Source: Tichowtungia aerotolerans (GTDB lineage Bacteria; Verrucomicrobiota; Kiritimatiellia; Kiritimatiellales; Tichowtungiaceae). Taken from it: 64,000 nucleotides of DNA. Within the stretch, counting starts at the first letter, position 1, and every line of letters starts with the position of its first letter. Position numbers and translations under genes: made by a program. Positions 26,361-35,623 of the stretch are shown here, piece by piece. The notes under the pieces were generated by a model. The model had not been told where the DNA came from and did not search any database. It saw only the letters and a list, made by a program, of their open reading frames with translations. Location: assembly GCF_009905215.1 (NCBI RefSeq), contig NZ_CP047593.1, positions 744,001 through 808,000 on the forward strand. The letters are read 5' to 3'.

Positions 26361-26537
26361 TTAAAACAGGTAATGAACCGCAAGCAGTAAAATCGCAACC
26401 CCCGCCTCAATAAAAGCGACCACAGGGATATTGATTTTAGGCGCTATTTTCGAAAAACGGTCGTGATTCCACAGCCCAAACGACGCATCCAGCAGTAAAA
26501 CAACTGCAATCCAAAACCTGATTACCCCCCAATTCAT
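26361..26537 (-). CDS. Small membrane protein (58 residues)
   Basis: A short frame starting MNWGVIRFWI and ending LLAVHYLF, with AAAGGAG upstream of the ATG. It has two hydrophobic segments (about 5-23 and 38-58) separated by a polar turn with H-D-R-F-S-K. That would make a two-helix inner membrane hairpin. It lies about 65 bases after tonB on the same strand and may be the last gene of the exbB-exbD-tonB unit. I do not recognise a family. Clean start signal and composition argue that it is real. Confidence 0.55.
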   Translation of the reverse strand: MNWGVIRFWIAVVLLLDASFGLWNHDRFSKIAPKINIPVVAFIEAGVAILLLAVHYLF

Positions 26538-26604
26538 CGCAAAAAAACTCCTTTCTCTCCGCGCATCCAGCTTTTTTTTTCAGAAACCGGAAACGCGCTT
26601 CCCG

Positions 26605-27261
26605 TCAAAAAGGCTCGAAGCTGAACTCAACCTCAAACGCCAACGTTTCACCGATCGGCTGTCCGAAACTGCGCCCGGGAAGCTTCACCAGCATCTTTTC
26701 CAGTGCCTGCCGCAAAATTCGATGTCCCTCACCCCCCAGAACCTCCGCGGAAAGAATGGTTCCATGCTCATCAAGAATCACCAACAAATCAAATGTACCC
26801 TGCAGGCCAAAGCGCTCGGCAGCCGGAGGATAATATTTTTCCCGCTCAATCTGCTCAATCACCCAGCCCTGCACCTGATCCGGAGCAACCGAGTACACCG
26901 GAGCCGCCGCTTCCTGCGATACCTGAGCCACCGGCGCTTCCGGTCTCGGAGGTTCTTCCCGCGGCGGCTCGGGGGTCGGTTCCGGCATCGGCTCCTCAGG
27001 AACGTCCTCCAAAGCCACATCCGCCTCCTCCGGCTCCGGTTTCGGCTCCGGTTTCGGCGCAGGCTCAGGAAGCGGCGCAGGCTCGGCCTGCAGCTCCGCC
27101 TGCACAAAACTCAGCTTCACAGCACTCGCCACCGGCACTGCGGCATTCCGCTGATTCTCCAAACCCTGGAAAACAAGGACCAGCACGATCAGGTAAACCG
27201 CCCCGCACAGACACAATGCAGCGAGGCGGGTCAACCGCTCAAATGGACACGACTTATTCAC
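26605..27261 (-). CDS. tonB: TonB-like energy transducer
   Basis: 218 residues. One N-terminal membrane helix (about 14-34) is followed by a Pro/Glu/Lys-rich periplasmic spacer (about 55-115). A C-terminal domain (about 125-218) has the TonB/TolA pattern Y-Y-P-P-A-A-E-R-F-G-L-Q-G-T-F and a final beta strand. It passes proton-motive energy to outer membrane receptors; no TonB-dependent receptor lies in this window. Its start overlaps the exbD stop by 8 bases. Confidence 0.85.
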   Translation of the reverse strand: MNKSCPFERLTRLAALCLCGAVYLIVLVLVFQGLENQRNAAVPVASAVKLSFVQAELQAEPAPLPEPAPKPEPKPEPEEADVALEDVPEEPMPEPTPEPPREEPPRPEAPVAQVSQEAAAPVYSVAPDQVQGWVIEQIEREKYYPPAAERFGLQGTFDLLVILDEHGTILSAEVLGGEGHRILRQALEKMLVKLPGRSFGQPIGETLAFEVEFSFEPF

Positions 27262-27658
27262 GTCCGGCCGGCAACGTGGTTATCGAAACATCATCTCGCC
27301 CCTGCAGGCGGGTTTCGTCAATCACCGACAAAAACGATTCGAACGGCGCCGCACGATCCACAAACAGATTGATCCCGAGATCCGGATTCGAGCGAATCAG
27401 CGTCGGGATTTCTTCGCGAATTAAAACAATGCCGTCATGAAAAAGCGTTCCATCCGCATCGATGGTAATCACCAGCTGCTCCTTGCGTTCGGCCGAAGCC
27501 GAAGCGGACGCCGCCTTCGCCAGATTCACCGGCAGCGAAGGCTGAATAAAGGTTGATGTGATGAAAAAAAAGATCAGCAGAATAAACACCACGTCGATCA
27601 GCGGCGTCAGGTCGATCTCCTCATCAAATTCTTTATCCAGTGACCAATCTTCCAACAT
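27254..27658 (-). CDS. exbD: Biopolymer transport protein ExbD/TolR
   Basis: 134 residues. The sequence E-I-D-L-T-P-L-I-D-V-V-F-I-L-L-I-F-F (about 14-32) contains the membrane Asp that carries protons, and a periplasmic domain follows. It works with ExbB and TonB. The gap to exbB (27659-27840, 182 bases) is long for such a pair and holds no gene I can see. Confidence 0.92.
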   Translation of the reverse strand: MLEDWSLDKEFDEEIDLTPLIDVVFILLIFFFITSTFIQPSLPVNLAKAASASASAERKEQLVITIDADGTLFHDGIVLIREEIPTLIRSNPDLGINLFVDRAAPFESFLSVIDETRLQGRDDVSITTLPAGRE

Positions 27659-27840
27659 AATTAATTTTTTCTTTTACCAAAAAGATACAGAAAACACGGA
27701 AACCCAGCTGGCAACACATTCTATCTAAAGTTGAAGACAGTGCCCGGAATCCACAGGCAGTCCCTGTTTATATTGATAAACTCCTCACAACCCGGATCGC
27801 TCATTTGTGGCTTGCTCCCTGTTTTCAGTTTATTCCGTGA

Positions 27841-28428
27841 TTAATTTTCGTCTTGGCCAATCATCAATTCACGGGCAGCCTCAATCGTCCCGATCATCAA
27901 AGACCGGGTGCGCAGGCGGAGCAGGTAGTAAAACACCAGCGTCGGAATCGCAACAGTCAGTCCCATAATCGTCGTAATGAGCGCTTCCCAGATTCCGCCG
28001 GCCAACGCAGCATTATCCACCGCCGCCTGCAGCGACATTTCGCGAAACACACGAGTAATTCCCAAAACCGTTCCGAGCAGCCCAAGCAGCGGGGAAATCA
28101 CAGAAATCAGGCGCAGAATCGTGAGCGATACGGTTGTTCCGCTGAGATTGCGCTGGAACAGGTAAGCGACCTCTCCCTGCAGCTCTGATCGTGCGGTCCT
28201 GTGCGCCAATGCTGTCAAGAGCACATGCGCAATCGGATTTTTTGCCGCATCCTCTTCTGTTACGGTCGGCGACTTTTTTTTCAGCGCGGCTACAAACCGA
28301 CGGAACCCGACCGGCACCACCGCCAGATAAATGAGTCCGGACAGGAAGAGATAAAGGCTGACAAAAGAGAGCACTGCGATCACTAAGCCCGCCGGCCCGA
28401 TTTTTGCATAAACGGCTTCAAACATCAT
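27841..28428 (-). CDS. exbB: MotA/TolQ/ExbB proton channel family protein
   Basis: About 195 residues from the ATG at 28428 (GGAG about 9 bases upstream; a second ATG follows at once). Three membrane helices lie at about 12-35, 100-125 and 145-170. The signature [13 protein letters not shown] and [20 protein letters not shown] are the proton-channel motifs. First gene of exbB-exbD-tonB. Upstream is one exact palindrome copy (28459-28473). Confidence 0.93.
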   Translation of the reverse strand: MMFEAVYAKIGPAGLVIAVLSFVSLYLFLSGLIYLAVVPVGFRRFVAALKKKSPTVTEEDAAKNPIAHVLLTALAHRTARSELQGEVAYLFQRNLSGTTVSLTILRLISVISPLLGLLGTVLGITRVFREMSLQAAVDNAALAGGIWEALITTIMGLTVAIPTLVFYYLLRLRTRSLMIGTIEAARELMIGQDEN

Positions 28429-28458
28429 TTTTCTCCAGACCCGGAAGCATAGGACGGT

Positions 28459-28473
28459 TTCCAACCTTTGGAA
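28459..28473. repeat. Iterated palindrome TTCCAA-CCT-TTGGAA upstream of exbB
   Basis: Exact copy in the exbB/GH78 gap. It is followed at 28501-28516 by a related palindrome with longer arms and a 2-base spacer (TTCCAGA-GT-TCTGGAA). Confidence 0.85.
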
Positions 28474-28545
28474 AGTCTATTGCCGAGGCCAGCCCGGAAC
28501 TTCCAGAGTTCTGGAAGCCCGGCGCTGCCTTAAACCAGTGAACTT

Positions 28546-31296
28546 TCAGAGAATTTCAACGTTCGCGTCCAGCCCTTCGTGGCTGGCATTCGGCTTAAAT
28601 TCCACTTTGACACCTTTCGGTGCACGGATTTTCACGTTCAGTCTACCGCCACTGACTTTCCAGCTCACGGAAACCGGACCTTGCGGGGTCGCTGTTGCTC
28701 CCCGGGCATTTTTCAGGTTGCTGAGCCACGGGCTGATTTCAAACGCCTTGCCGCCGACGGCGGTCTGGCGGATTCCGAGAACGATGCGGTTCAGGAACCA
28801 GATCGGACTCGACGACCACGCGTGACAATGGCTGCGCGTCGGGAAGCCTTTCGGCGAACAGGTACTTCCGGCAAATGTTTCCCAAACCGTATCTGCTCCG
28901 GCATCAACCATCGGCTGAAATCCTTTGCAGATGGACTCCAGCACGGCATCGTATTCTCCGAGCTCTTCAAGCGCTTCATACATAAACTGCATGGCAAACG
29001 GAGCGCTGACCACCGTCATATCCTTCGTCGGATTGAGAAGATTCCGACGCAGCACCTCTTTTTTACCTTTCGGAATCATATCAAACATCACCGGGAACAT
29101 GGAGGTATGCTGGCAGATTTTCGGGCTCGGCTTTCCGCTCTTGCGAATACTGTCGGGATACGAACCCTTTTTGTCGTTCCAGGTCGCATTGATGGCGCGC
29201 ACCAGTTTTTTGCGGGCGGCAGCAAATTTCTTCTGAGCCTTGCTGTCCTTCAGGATTTCGGCGCAGTTTTCGGCAGCGCGCAGCGCGCCGACCAGCAGCA
29301 TGTTGTTATGCATCACCGTCGGCTGGGCCTCGTCAATCGGAGCCCATTCGATCAGATTCCAGAACTCGCCGCTGAACAGGCCGTCGGCATTGAGCAGGCC
29401 GAGCGCGCCGTCAATATTCTGCTGCACGGCCGGCCACAGCTTTTTCAGGAAGCGCCGGTCGCCGCTGTGGAAGTAATGCTCCCACACGTGCATACCCCAC
29501 AGGAAGCTCCACGCCGGCAGAATGCAGTCCCACGACGACGGCACCTGGCATCCGACAATCGGGAACTGCTCCAGCGACTGGGCGCCGAGTTCCAGACTGC
29601 GGGCGGAAACATCAAAGTTGGCATACGCTGCGAAAGCATAGAGTGCCTCGTTGCGGGCGTCGCCGATCCAAAGCGTCTGCTCGTACAGCGGACAGTCGGT
29701 AAACGTATCTTCCATGCAGAGTTGCAGAGTGCGTTCCGACATCGCCCAGGCTTTGTTGAGCATCGGATCGCTGCACTTAAACGAACCGGTCGCCTGAACC
29801 GGCGCAGTCGATTCGATCACGCGGAACTGCTTGATTTCCACCGGAGTCTTCTGGTTGCGCAGCGTTACAAACAGATAGCGGCCCGAACGGCGCTTAAGCG
29901 ATGTAAAGCGGTTCATTCCTTTTTTCGTCACATACCGCAGGCCGTTACGGTTGTAATCATGCACATGCTGCAACACACCGTCCTCGCGGATAAACTCAAT
30001 CGCATTGATATCCACGATGACACCCTCATCGGCTTTGATTGAAAATTCGAAATAACCGCAGACCTGCCCGCCGAGGTCAAAGCAGAGTTCCACATCCCCC
30101 TGACGCGACGGCTTGACAACCTTTCCGTCGAACAGACGATCCGCAGCCCCCAACGGCTCGCGGGCGGCAAACTCCCCGGAAAAATCGCTCATGAACACCT
30201 GTTCCGTCGGAATAGAACGAAGACTTTCTTCCGGAAGCGTCTGCGCTTTGGCTACAGCTTCGATCTGCATCAACCACCCTTTACGCAGTTTCTCGAGCTG
30301 CCTGTTCGGGAAGGAAAACCAGAGGCGGTCGTTGTCGGCCAGCAGGTATTTGTCAAACACAGCAACCTGCCAGTCGCTCCACTGCCCGCCGGGCATATCC
30401 AACCAGGAGAAGGTCAGGTCTTTCTCATGGCCCAGAAACGACTTACAGAAGAAGAAAACCTGATGCGATCCGGCGGCCAGCGTAACCTTGCCGGACTTCA
30501 AAATCCGTCCATTTACCGCCACGGCCCAGTTTCCCGAGTCCGGATTGGCAATATCCGATTTATGCGCTTTGTCTGAGAAATCAAACTGCTGTTTTTTACG
30601 CACTTTGAAAACACCCGCCAGAGCCACCGGACGCGTCGTGGTTCCGTTGGCCTCAGTGAGACCGGGATGTGCAATCTGCGCAACCGGCACCGTGTACTGC
30701 AGCCCGGAGCGTTTAACAACCGACACACTGCGAAGTTCTTTGGGGCGAACCGGCTTTTGGGTCAACAGGCCGACCTGACGTGCCGTGACGCGACCGGGAC
30801 GTTTCTGTTCCACCGCCGGCTGCCAGTCAAACACGCTGGACAGTCGCGCATCGTATTCTTCCACCGGCTCCATCTGGATCGAAACTTTCGGAGTCCACTG
30901 CTGCCAGGCATAGGAAGGCGACGCCAGCCAGGTGGAATCCGTAGCAATGGAACCTTCGGGTGTATCGAGCTGAGCGAGCAGTCCGGCCTGCTGCGGAATC
31001 TGATGAAAGGTGCCAATACCAAAATAGCGGACGACCACTTCAATTCTGTTTTTACCGGCCTTCAGCAGACCGCCGACGTCATGCGTATCATGCTGGAAAT
31101 GATTTGGATAAGCCCGGGCCGGTCCATCATGAACCCACTTTCCGTTAATGGAAACGCGGTACCAGCTGTCCGCTGTAATCCTCAGCGTTGCCGCATCAAC
31201 GCTCGCAAGCTCAAATTCCTTTTTAAACAAAACCGTCTGGTTGTAATCCCGGACATCATTCTGCGCACACCAAATCCATTTCCAGTTAGTCTTCAT
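28546..31296 (-). CDS. GH78-family alpha-L-rhamnosidase-like enzyme, cytoplasmic
   Basis: 916 residues. N-terminal beta domains (about 1-480) include a rhamnosidase-N type sandwich with W-Y-R-V-S-I-N-G-K-W-V-H-D-G. The (alpha/alpha)6 catalytic domain (about 520-830) carries the GH78 block D-C-P-L-Y-E-Q-T-L-W-I-G-D-A-R-N-E near 545. There the usual R-E-R before W-x-G-D is changed to Y-E-Q, keeping the Glu. A C-terminal beta domain follows. GH78 enzymes release L-rhamnose. No signal peptide is seen (starts MKTNWKWIW), so it would act on imported oligosaccharides. No rhaA/rhaB/rhaD genes are nearby, so the released sugar may be handled elsewhere. Confidence 0.85.
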   Translation of the reverse strand: MKTNWKWIWCAQNDVRDYNQTVLFKKEFELASVDAATLRITADSWYRVSINGKWVHDGPARAYPNHFQHDTHDVGGLLKAGKNRIEVVVRYFGIGTFHQIPQQAGLLAQLDTPEGSIATDSTWLASPSYAWQQWTPKVSIQMEPVEEYDARLSSVFDWQPAVEQKRPGRVTARQVGLLTQKPVRPKELRSVSVVKRSGLQYTVPVAQIAHPGLTEANGTTTRPVALAGVFKVRKKQQFDFSDKAHKSDIANPDSGNWAVAVNGRILKSGKVTLAAGSHQVFFFCKSFLGHEKDLTFSWLDMPGGQWSDWQVAVFDKYLLADNDRLWFSFPNRQLEKLRKGWLMQIEAVAKAQTLPEESLRSIPTEQVFMSDFSGEFAAREPLGAADRLFDGKVVKPSRQGDVELCFDLGGQVCGYFEFSIKADEGVIVDINAIEFIREDGVLQHVHDYNRNGLRYVTKKGMNRFTSLKRRSGRYLFVTLRNQKTPVEIKQFRVIESTAPVQATGSFKCSDPMLNKAWAMSERTLQLCMEDTFTDCPLYEQTLWIGDARNEALYAFAAYANFDVSARSLELGAQSLEQFPIVGCQVPSSWDCILPAWSFLWGMHVWEHYFHSGDRRFLKKLWPAVQQNIDGALGLLNADGLFSGEFWNLIEWAPIDEAQPTVMHNNMLLVGALRAAENCAEILKDSKAQKKFAAARKKLVRAINATWNDKKGSYPDSIRKSGKPSPKICQHTSMFPVMFDMIPKGKKEVLRRNLLNPTKDMTVVSAPFAMQFMYEALEELGEYDAVLESICKGFQPMVDAGADTVWETFAGSTCSPKGFPTRSHCHAWSSSPIWFLNRIVLGIRQTAVGGKAFEISPWLSNLKNARGATATPQGPVSVSWKVSGGRLNVKIRAPKGVKVEFKPNASHEGLDANVEIL

Positions 31297-31363
31297 GTCT
31301 CCCTTTCAGTTTCGGAAAAAGCAAAACCTTAGAGAAGCCGCAACAACAACACAAGCCACGGCT

Positions 31364-31378
31364 TTCCAAGGTTTGGAA
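31364..31378. repeat. Iterated palindrome TTCCAA-GGT-TTGGAA
   Basis: Exact copy in the gap between the GH78 start and the nitroreductase stop. Confidence 0.85.
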
Positions 31379-31394
31379 GTCGACAAACCCCAGC

Positions 31395-31958
31395 TTACAG
31401 TATCACTTCGGACAGCGGACGTTTCGGCACCACATGCTCATCCTGTTCGTCACGATAATACCGAATCGAATCCGTCGCCTCAGTCAGTCGGACGGTTTCG
31501 TCCGGAATACCCATTGCCAGCACCAGAAGGATTTCGTATCGGCCGGAAATGTCCAGTGCGTCCGCCAGACCCCGGCGGTCCAGCGATCCGATCATGCACC
31601 CGCCGAGTCCCTTTTCCGCAGCTCCGAGCAGAATGGTCTGAGAAGCAATCCCGGGATCATACCCGAAATGTCTGGAGATCTCTGTATCTCCCAGCACCAC
31701 AATATATGCCGCAGGGCGCTCGCCCTTTTCCGGTCCAACCCATTCCGTCAGATATCCGGCCCAGTTCAGGTACGGAAAAATCCGTGCATTGGTGTCTGCA
31801 TCACAAGACAGTTTATATTTGAGAGGCTGCAGATTAGCACTTGATGCACTGATTCGGGCCAGATTCACCAGTTCCTCCAGCACGGACTTCTCGATGGCCC
31901 GGCCCTGTTGAAACCGACGATAACTCCGATCCGCTTCCACGATCTCTCTGAAATTCAT
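31395..31958 (-). CDS. Nitroreductase family protein
   Basis: 187 residues with the FMN-binding pattern of short nitroreductases: R-S-Y-R-R-F (about 11-16), A-R-I-S-A-S-S-A-N-L-Q-P-L near 35-47, G-I-A-S-Q-T-I-L-L-G-A-A-E-K-G-L-G near 125, and M-G-I-P-D-E. The family uses NAD(P)H and FMN to reduce nitro groups, quinones or enones; the substrate is unknown. It lies between GH78 and a divergent peptidase gene and may be co-transcribed with GH78. Confidence 0.9.
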   Translation of the reverse strand: MNFREIVEADRSYRRFQQGRAIEKSVLEELVNLARISASSANLQPLKYKLSCDADTNARIFPYLNWAGYLTEWVGPEKGERPAAYIVVLGDTEISRHFGYDPGIASQTILLGAAEKGLGGCMIGSLDRRGLADALDISGRYEILLVLAMGIPDETVRLTEATDSIRYYRDEQDEHVVPKRPLSEVIL

Positions 31959-32022
31959 AATCCCCTCCGGTCAAAGACGTATTGTTACCATTTCGCAGAA
32001 CACCTGTTAAGTGACTTCCTCT

Positions 32023-32037
32023 TTCCAAAGTTTGGAA
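32023..32037. repeat. Iterated palindrome TTCCAA-AGT-TTGGAA in a divergent promoter region
   Basis: Exact copy between the divergent nitroreductase and C39-like genes, 43 bases before the latter's start. It is the last exact copy outside coding DNA. Confidence 0.85.
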
Positions 32038-32079
32038 ATTGTCTTTTTCAGGCCCCGGAAACATTGCAGGTTGTTTTCC

Positions 32080-33453
32080 ATGAAACAGCTCATCGTTTTT
32101 ATCTGTGTTACGGTTCTTTCGATCCTGCCGGCAAAAGCCCGCACATGGACGAATACCAAGGGAAAAACATTCGAGGCGGAAGTCGTCTGGATCAATGAAG
32201 ATAAAGAAGTCAAACTCGCCTCCGCCAACGGAGAAACAATTGTTGTTCCGTTCGCAGGCCTCTCTGCCGAAAATGAAGAATATCTGGAAGACCTTCTGTT
32301 CCGCCAGATTCATGGAGAGCCGCACCCGGTCTCATGGAAAAAGATGAACGAACTGTTCGGGCTCAATATATGGAAAGACGTTTATGTTTTCGACGACCAC
32401 ACCAAACCGGCCGGCGAGCGTATGCAGCTGGAAAAAGAATCGGAAACCGACTTCATGGAAAATTACCGCGCGTATCCTCTGGGGAAAGAACAGATTCTTT
32501 CTGAGCCGGTTTACACCAGCGTGCTGTACGGCGGAAAACAATATGTGGAAAGCCTCTGCTTCGTATTCCTGAATCAGGGCGACATCCCGCTTCCGGAGCA
32601 GATGAGCGACGGATTTGTCGAAACAATGACTGAAGACATTGAGGCAAGCGGCATGCGCGTACACGATGCGATTGTTCCGATTCTGGGTGAGCCGAAGCGT
32701 GACACCATCGGTAAAGGTTCGATGCGTGAAAAGGTCTGGCGCTGGGACTGGAACGATCAGTCAATGCTGCTCAGCGTACAGGAAGGCAAATATGCAATGA
32801 TGCGTATTCTGCCGGCCGAACTCGCAGATCGTTCCGGAAAGGTCGAAGAGGTCGAAAGCAGAGAACTGCGCAAACAAATGAAATCCTGCGTGGAGCGGCG
32901 TGACAACGGCGATGTCATCATCCGCAACATTCCGATGATCGATCAGGGACCGAAAGGCTATTGCTCCCCTGCCACATGGGAACGCTATCTTCGATATCTC
33001 GGAATTCCGGCCAACATGTACCAGCTGGCCAACGCCGGCAACACCGGCATCGGTGGCGGAACCCATACAAAAGAAATGATCGATGCGACCGAAAGCCTTC
33101 TTTTTACAAACGGAAGGAATCTGAAAGAAATTGAGGACCCGCTCGAAATCCAAACCATTTCTGAGTATATCGATGATGGCATGCCGATCATGTGGTCGTT
33201 CGCAACATCATCTGACCTCCAGCGGGAAATCAACCGGCATAACGCCCGCAGGAACGAACGAAAAATTGAAGAAAAAGAAAACACCGGCGCCAATGTCCAC
33301 GGCGGACACATCTGTCTGATTATGGGATATAACCGGAAAATTCAGGAGTTCGCGATCTCCGACAGCTGGGGCCCGAAATTCAATGAACGATGGGTTCCCA
33401 TTGATTTAATCGACTACATACCGTACAGCGTCATGAATGTCATCAGATGGTAA
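32080..33453 (+). CDS. Exported SHD1-domain protein with C39-like peptidase fold
   Basis: 457 residues from the ATG at 32080. A signal peptide covers about 1-20. Residues about 21-70 (R-T-W-T-N-T-K-G-K-T-F-E-A-E...V-P-F-A-G-L-S) match the SHD1-like domain frequent in planctomycete and verrucomicrobial exported proteins. After a middle region, the C-terminal part has a papain/C39-like triad: Cys in Q-G-P-K-G-Y-C-S-P-A-T-W (near 290), His in G-G-H-I-C-L-I-M-G-Y and Asp in I-S-D-S-W-G. It is likely a cysteine peptidase or transpeptidase-like enzyme in the periplasm; the substrate is unknown. An earlier ATG (32011) is less likely because the signal peptide starts at 32080. Confidence 0.75.
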   Translation: MKQLIVFICVTVLSILPAKARTWTNTKGKTFEAEVVWINEDKEVKLASANGETIVVPFAGLSAENEEYLEDLLFRQIHGEPHPVSWKKMNELFGLNIWKDVYVFDDHTKPAGERMQLEKESETDFMENYRAYPLGKEQILSEPVYTSVLYGGKQYVESLCFVFLNQGDIPLPEQMSDGFVETMTEDIEASGMRVHDAIVPILGEPKRDTIGKGSMREKVWRWDWNDQSMLLSVQEGKYAMMRILPAELADRSGKVEEVESRELRKQMKSCVERRDNGDVIIRNIPMIDQGPKGYCSPATWERYLRYLGIPANMYQLANAGNTGIGGGTHTKEMIDATESLLFTNGRNLKEIEDPLEIQTISEYIDDGMPIMWSFATSSDLQREINRHNARRNERKIEEKENTGANVHGGHICLIMGYNRKIQEFAISDSWGPKFNERWVPIDLIDYIPYSVMNVIRW

Positions 33454-33454
33454 T

Positions 33455-34465
33455 TCATCTGAAAGAGATGATCACGGAATGCTGAACCGCTTCTCCCGGC
33501 TCAACCACCCTTAATGTACCGGCCTCCTGCTCGGCGGCCTGCCCGTCCGGATGGCAGTTGGCAGGCTCCAGCCCCATCACATATTCCTGCTCGCCCATCA
33601 TTTTCCACTGGGTAAAAAACGGCAGCTCGGCCTTGCGGAAGGCCACCTCAACCTCGCAGCCGGATTTTTTATTTTTGAGCGTCATGCGGGCCATGCCATC
33701 TTTATCGGTTTCGACATCGTGGTAATAACAGGTTTCGGCACAGCCGGCAGTCGGCACATGGCACTCGCTCCATCTATCAATGCAGGCGGCTGCAGCATCG
33801 TTGCGCGGCGTCGTGTTGAGGGACTTTCCTTCCACCACCGAATCTTCGCTCAGCAGTGGATAACCGAGATTGATGTGATAAATCATCATCAGCGGCGACG
33901 AACGAACGCCGCGGTTAACAATCTCATCCCGGATCGCAATCGAGTTATCCCCCATCGCCGTCGAGATGGTCCGCCGAAGTTCTAGGTTCTCGCCAAAAAA
34001 ACTGACCTCGCGCACCGTTCCGCTGACACGGAGTTCATAACGACCGTTTTTCCATTCCTTGGAAATGCTTACGTCTTCGGCAGGAATATTGGAAAGACGT
34101 CCATGCAGCCCGAGCGGTCCGGCGACCTCCATGCCTGCTTCGGGCGCCGGATTGCCGGCCGTGCGCATCCCGCAGCCGGCCAGCAGGCCGCCGCCGAAAC
34201 TGCGCAGCCAGCGGAAACCGTCCGACTCAAAACGGGAGGGATGCACCAGTCCTACCGGCGTCTGATACGCCACCGGCGTTCCGTTAAACGAGGCGTCACC
34301 GATGTCCATGCCGCGATCAAGCAAAACCGTAAAGCGCAGGCCGCTTCCATTATCAACGTCCGCTATGCGGATTCCACGACCGCGCCCGTCATCCAGCACC
34401 GATGTGCGAATCCTCGCCAGTTGGTCCATCGTGCCGACATATCTCCTGAGTTCATTCGCTGTCAT
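33455..34465 (-). CDS. DUF4432 / aldose-1-epimerase-like protein
   Basis: 336 residues of a galactose-mutarotase-like beta-sandwich. Visible conserved segments are L-L-D-R-G-M-D-I-G, G-P-L-G-L-H-G-R-L-S-N-I-P, M-I-Y-H-I-N-L-G-Y-P and M-G-L-E-P-A-N-C-H-P-D-G. The family is linked to sugar catabolic operons and is thought to act on sugar anomers or as an isomerase/epimerase. The exact reaction here is unknown. The start ATG overlaps the stop of the polyol dehydrogenase gene (TGATG), making it the last gene of the five-gene sugar operon. Confidence 0.82.
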   Translation of the reverse strand: MTANELRRYVGTMDQLARIRTSVLDDGRGRGIRIADVDNGSGLRFTVLLDRGMDIGDASFNGTPVAYQTPVGLVHPSRFESDGFRWLRSFGGGLLAGCGMRTAGNPAPEAGMEVAGPLGLHGRLSNIPAEDVSISKEWKNGRYELRVSGTVREVSFFGENLELRRTISTAMGDNSIAIRDEIVNRGVRSSPLMMIYHINLGYPLLSEDSVVEGKSLNTTPRNDAAAACIDRWSECHVPTAGCAETCYYHDVETDKDGMARMTLKNKKSGCEVEVAFRKAELPFFTQWKMMGEQEYVMGLEPANCHPDGQAAEQEAGTLRVVEPGEAVQHSVIISFR

Positions 34466-35616
34466 CAGATTTCCTCTCTTAAATGCGGAGCGATCTGCAA
34501 CCATACAAACGTGGCCTCTTCGTTCCAAACTCCCCAAAGTGCTTCGAACCCGGCTCGAATTTTTTCAACATCTTTCCCGAAAAGATGAACCGCGGCCTTC
34601 GCGGCCCCTTCAGCAAAAACATTCGGGAAAACATCCTGACTCAGCACAACACGCATCGTCCCGATCAACCGATCGTCCCAGCTCAGCTTTCGCTCGAGAT
34701 CGCGACAGACACGATCCACCCGGTCGGTAAGATACGGGTTGACCATTCTCTCGAGCAGATCGTCGGCATAGGCCGCGAACCCGTCCGACGTAAACAGCTC
34801 ATCCACACCGGCCCACTTTTTGCACAGTGCCACACCGGACTCATCAACAAACGCCTTGCGCGCCCAGGCCAGCAGATCGACCTCATCTGCCATCTCATGC
34901 ATAAACAAAGCGCCGTTCTGCTGTGCATACAGGCCGAGCCAGAGGTGAACCGCATTATGCCCGTAGAGTTTGGCCTCTTCGAACGGAAGCAGATCGGGCT
35001 TGTCGTACAGCCCCTGCACCATCCGCTCGCTGAGTCCATCGCAGGACTGGATCAGGATTTTATTGAACGCTTCGACCAAATGTCCGCGATCCGCGTCCGG
35101 CGTCAGTGTCGGAATGTCGCGCCGCACACATTCCTCGGCCGGGAAAATGCAGCTCATTTTCCCGATCACGGTATTGAGAGTTTGCGTGTTGGCAAACGAA
35201 CCGATTTCCTTTTCGAGTTCTTCCGCCGCATGATTGTGGTTTTCGGCCGCATAAACAAACCGGCGGCGATCAGGCTCTTTTCCAAAACCTTCCTTCAGCC
35301 AGCCGAGGTGTTTAAAAAATGCAATACTCGGAAGCGCTGTCGCGACTTCATCCGCCATTGCCGCAGCTTCAACCAGCTTCGCGGCCTCTTCCGGAACGGT
35401 CGGATTATAAATTTCGACTCCGGAAATCGTTTCAGTGGTTACTTCTGTATTCGAAGCAATGTTGATCCGGATCGTTCCGTCATTGGCACGAATGGATTCA
35501 ATCAACGCCGTATCCACATCCGCAATGACAAGCCGGTCAAAGCCGCCGCGGAATGCGCCGTCGAGAAAGATACTGGTCTGGATCGGCCCCAGGCCGATCC
35601 CGAGAAATGTTTTCAT
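34465..35616 (-). CDS. Mannitol-dehydrogenase-family polyol oxidoreductase
   Basis: 383 residues. It has an N-terminal NAD-binding motif G-I-G-L-G-P-I-Q-T-S and a C-terminal MtlD-like domain with K-L-Y-G-H-N-A-V-H-L-W-L-G-L-Y-A (near 220-235), the Lys/Asn/His active-site pattern of mannitol dehydrogenases. It interconverts a sugar (or sugar phosphate) and a polyol with NAD(H). In this operon it may feed a polyol into, or draw one from, the isomerase/kinase route. It lies 7 bases after the FGGY kinase stop. Confidence 0.78.
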   Translation of the reverse strand: MKTFLGIGLGPIQTSIFLDGAFRGGFDRLVIADVDTALIESIRANDGTIRINIASNTEVTTETISGVEIYNPTVPEEAAKLVEAAAMADEVATALPSIAFFKHLGWLKEGFGKEPDRRRFVYAAENHNHAAEELEKEIGSFANTQTLNTVIGKMSCIFPAEECVRRDIPTLTPDADRGHLVEAFNKILIQSCDGLSERMVQGLYDKPDLLPFEEAKLYGHNAVHLWLGLYAQQNGALFMHEMADEVDLLAWARKAFVDESGVALCKKWAGVDELFTSDGFAAYADDLLERMVNPYLTDRVDRVCRDLERKLSWDDRLIGTMRVVLSQDVFPNVFAEGAAKAAVHLFGKDVEKIRAGFEALWGVWNEEATFVWLQIAPHLREEI

Positions 35617-35623
35617 AGGTCTC

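Noticed and set aside
26703-27440. Proline-rich plus-strand frames opposite tonB and exbD
   Set aside because: They arise from the reverse complement of the TonB Pro/Glu/Lys spacer, not from a real gene.
28501-28516. A ninth copy of the iterated palindrome
   Set aside because: Its arms are TTCCAGA/TCTGGAA with a 2-base spacer, so it is related but not the same pattern.
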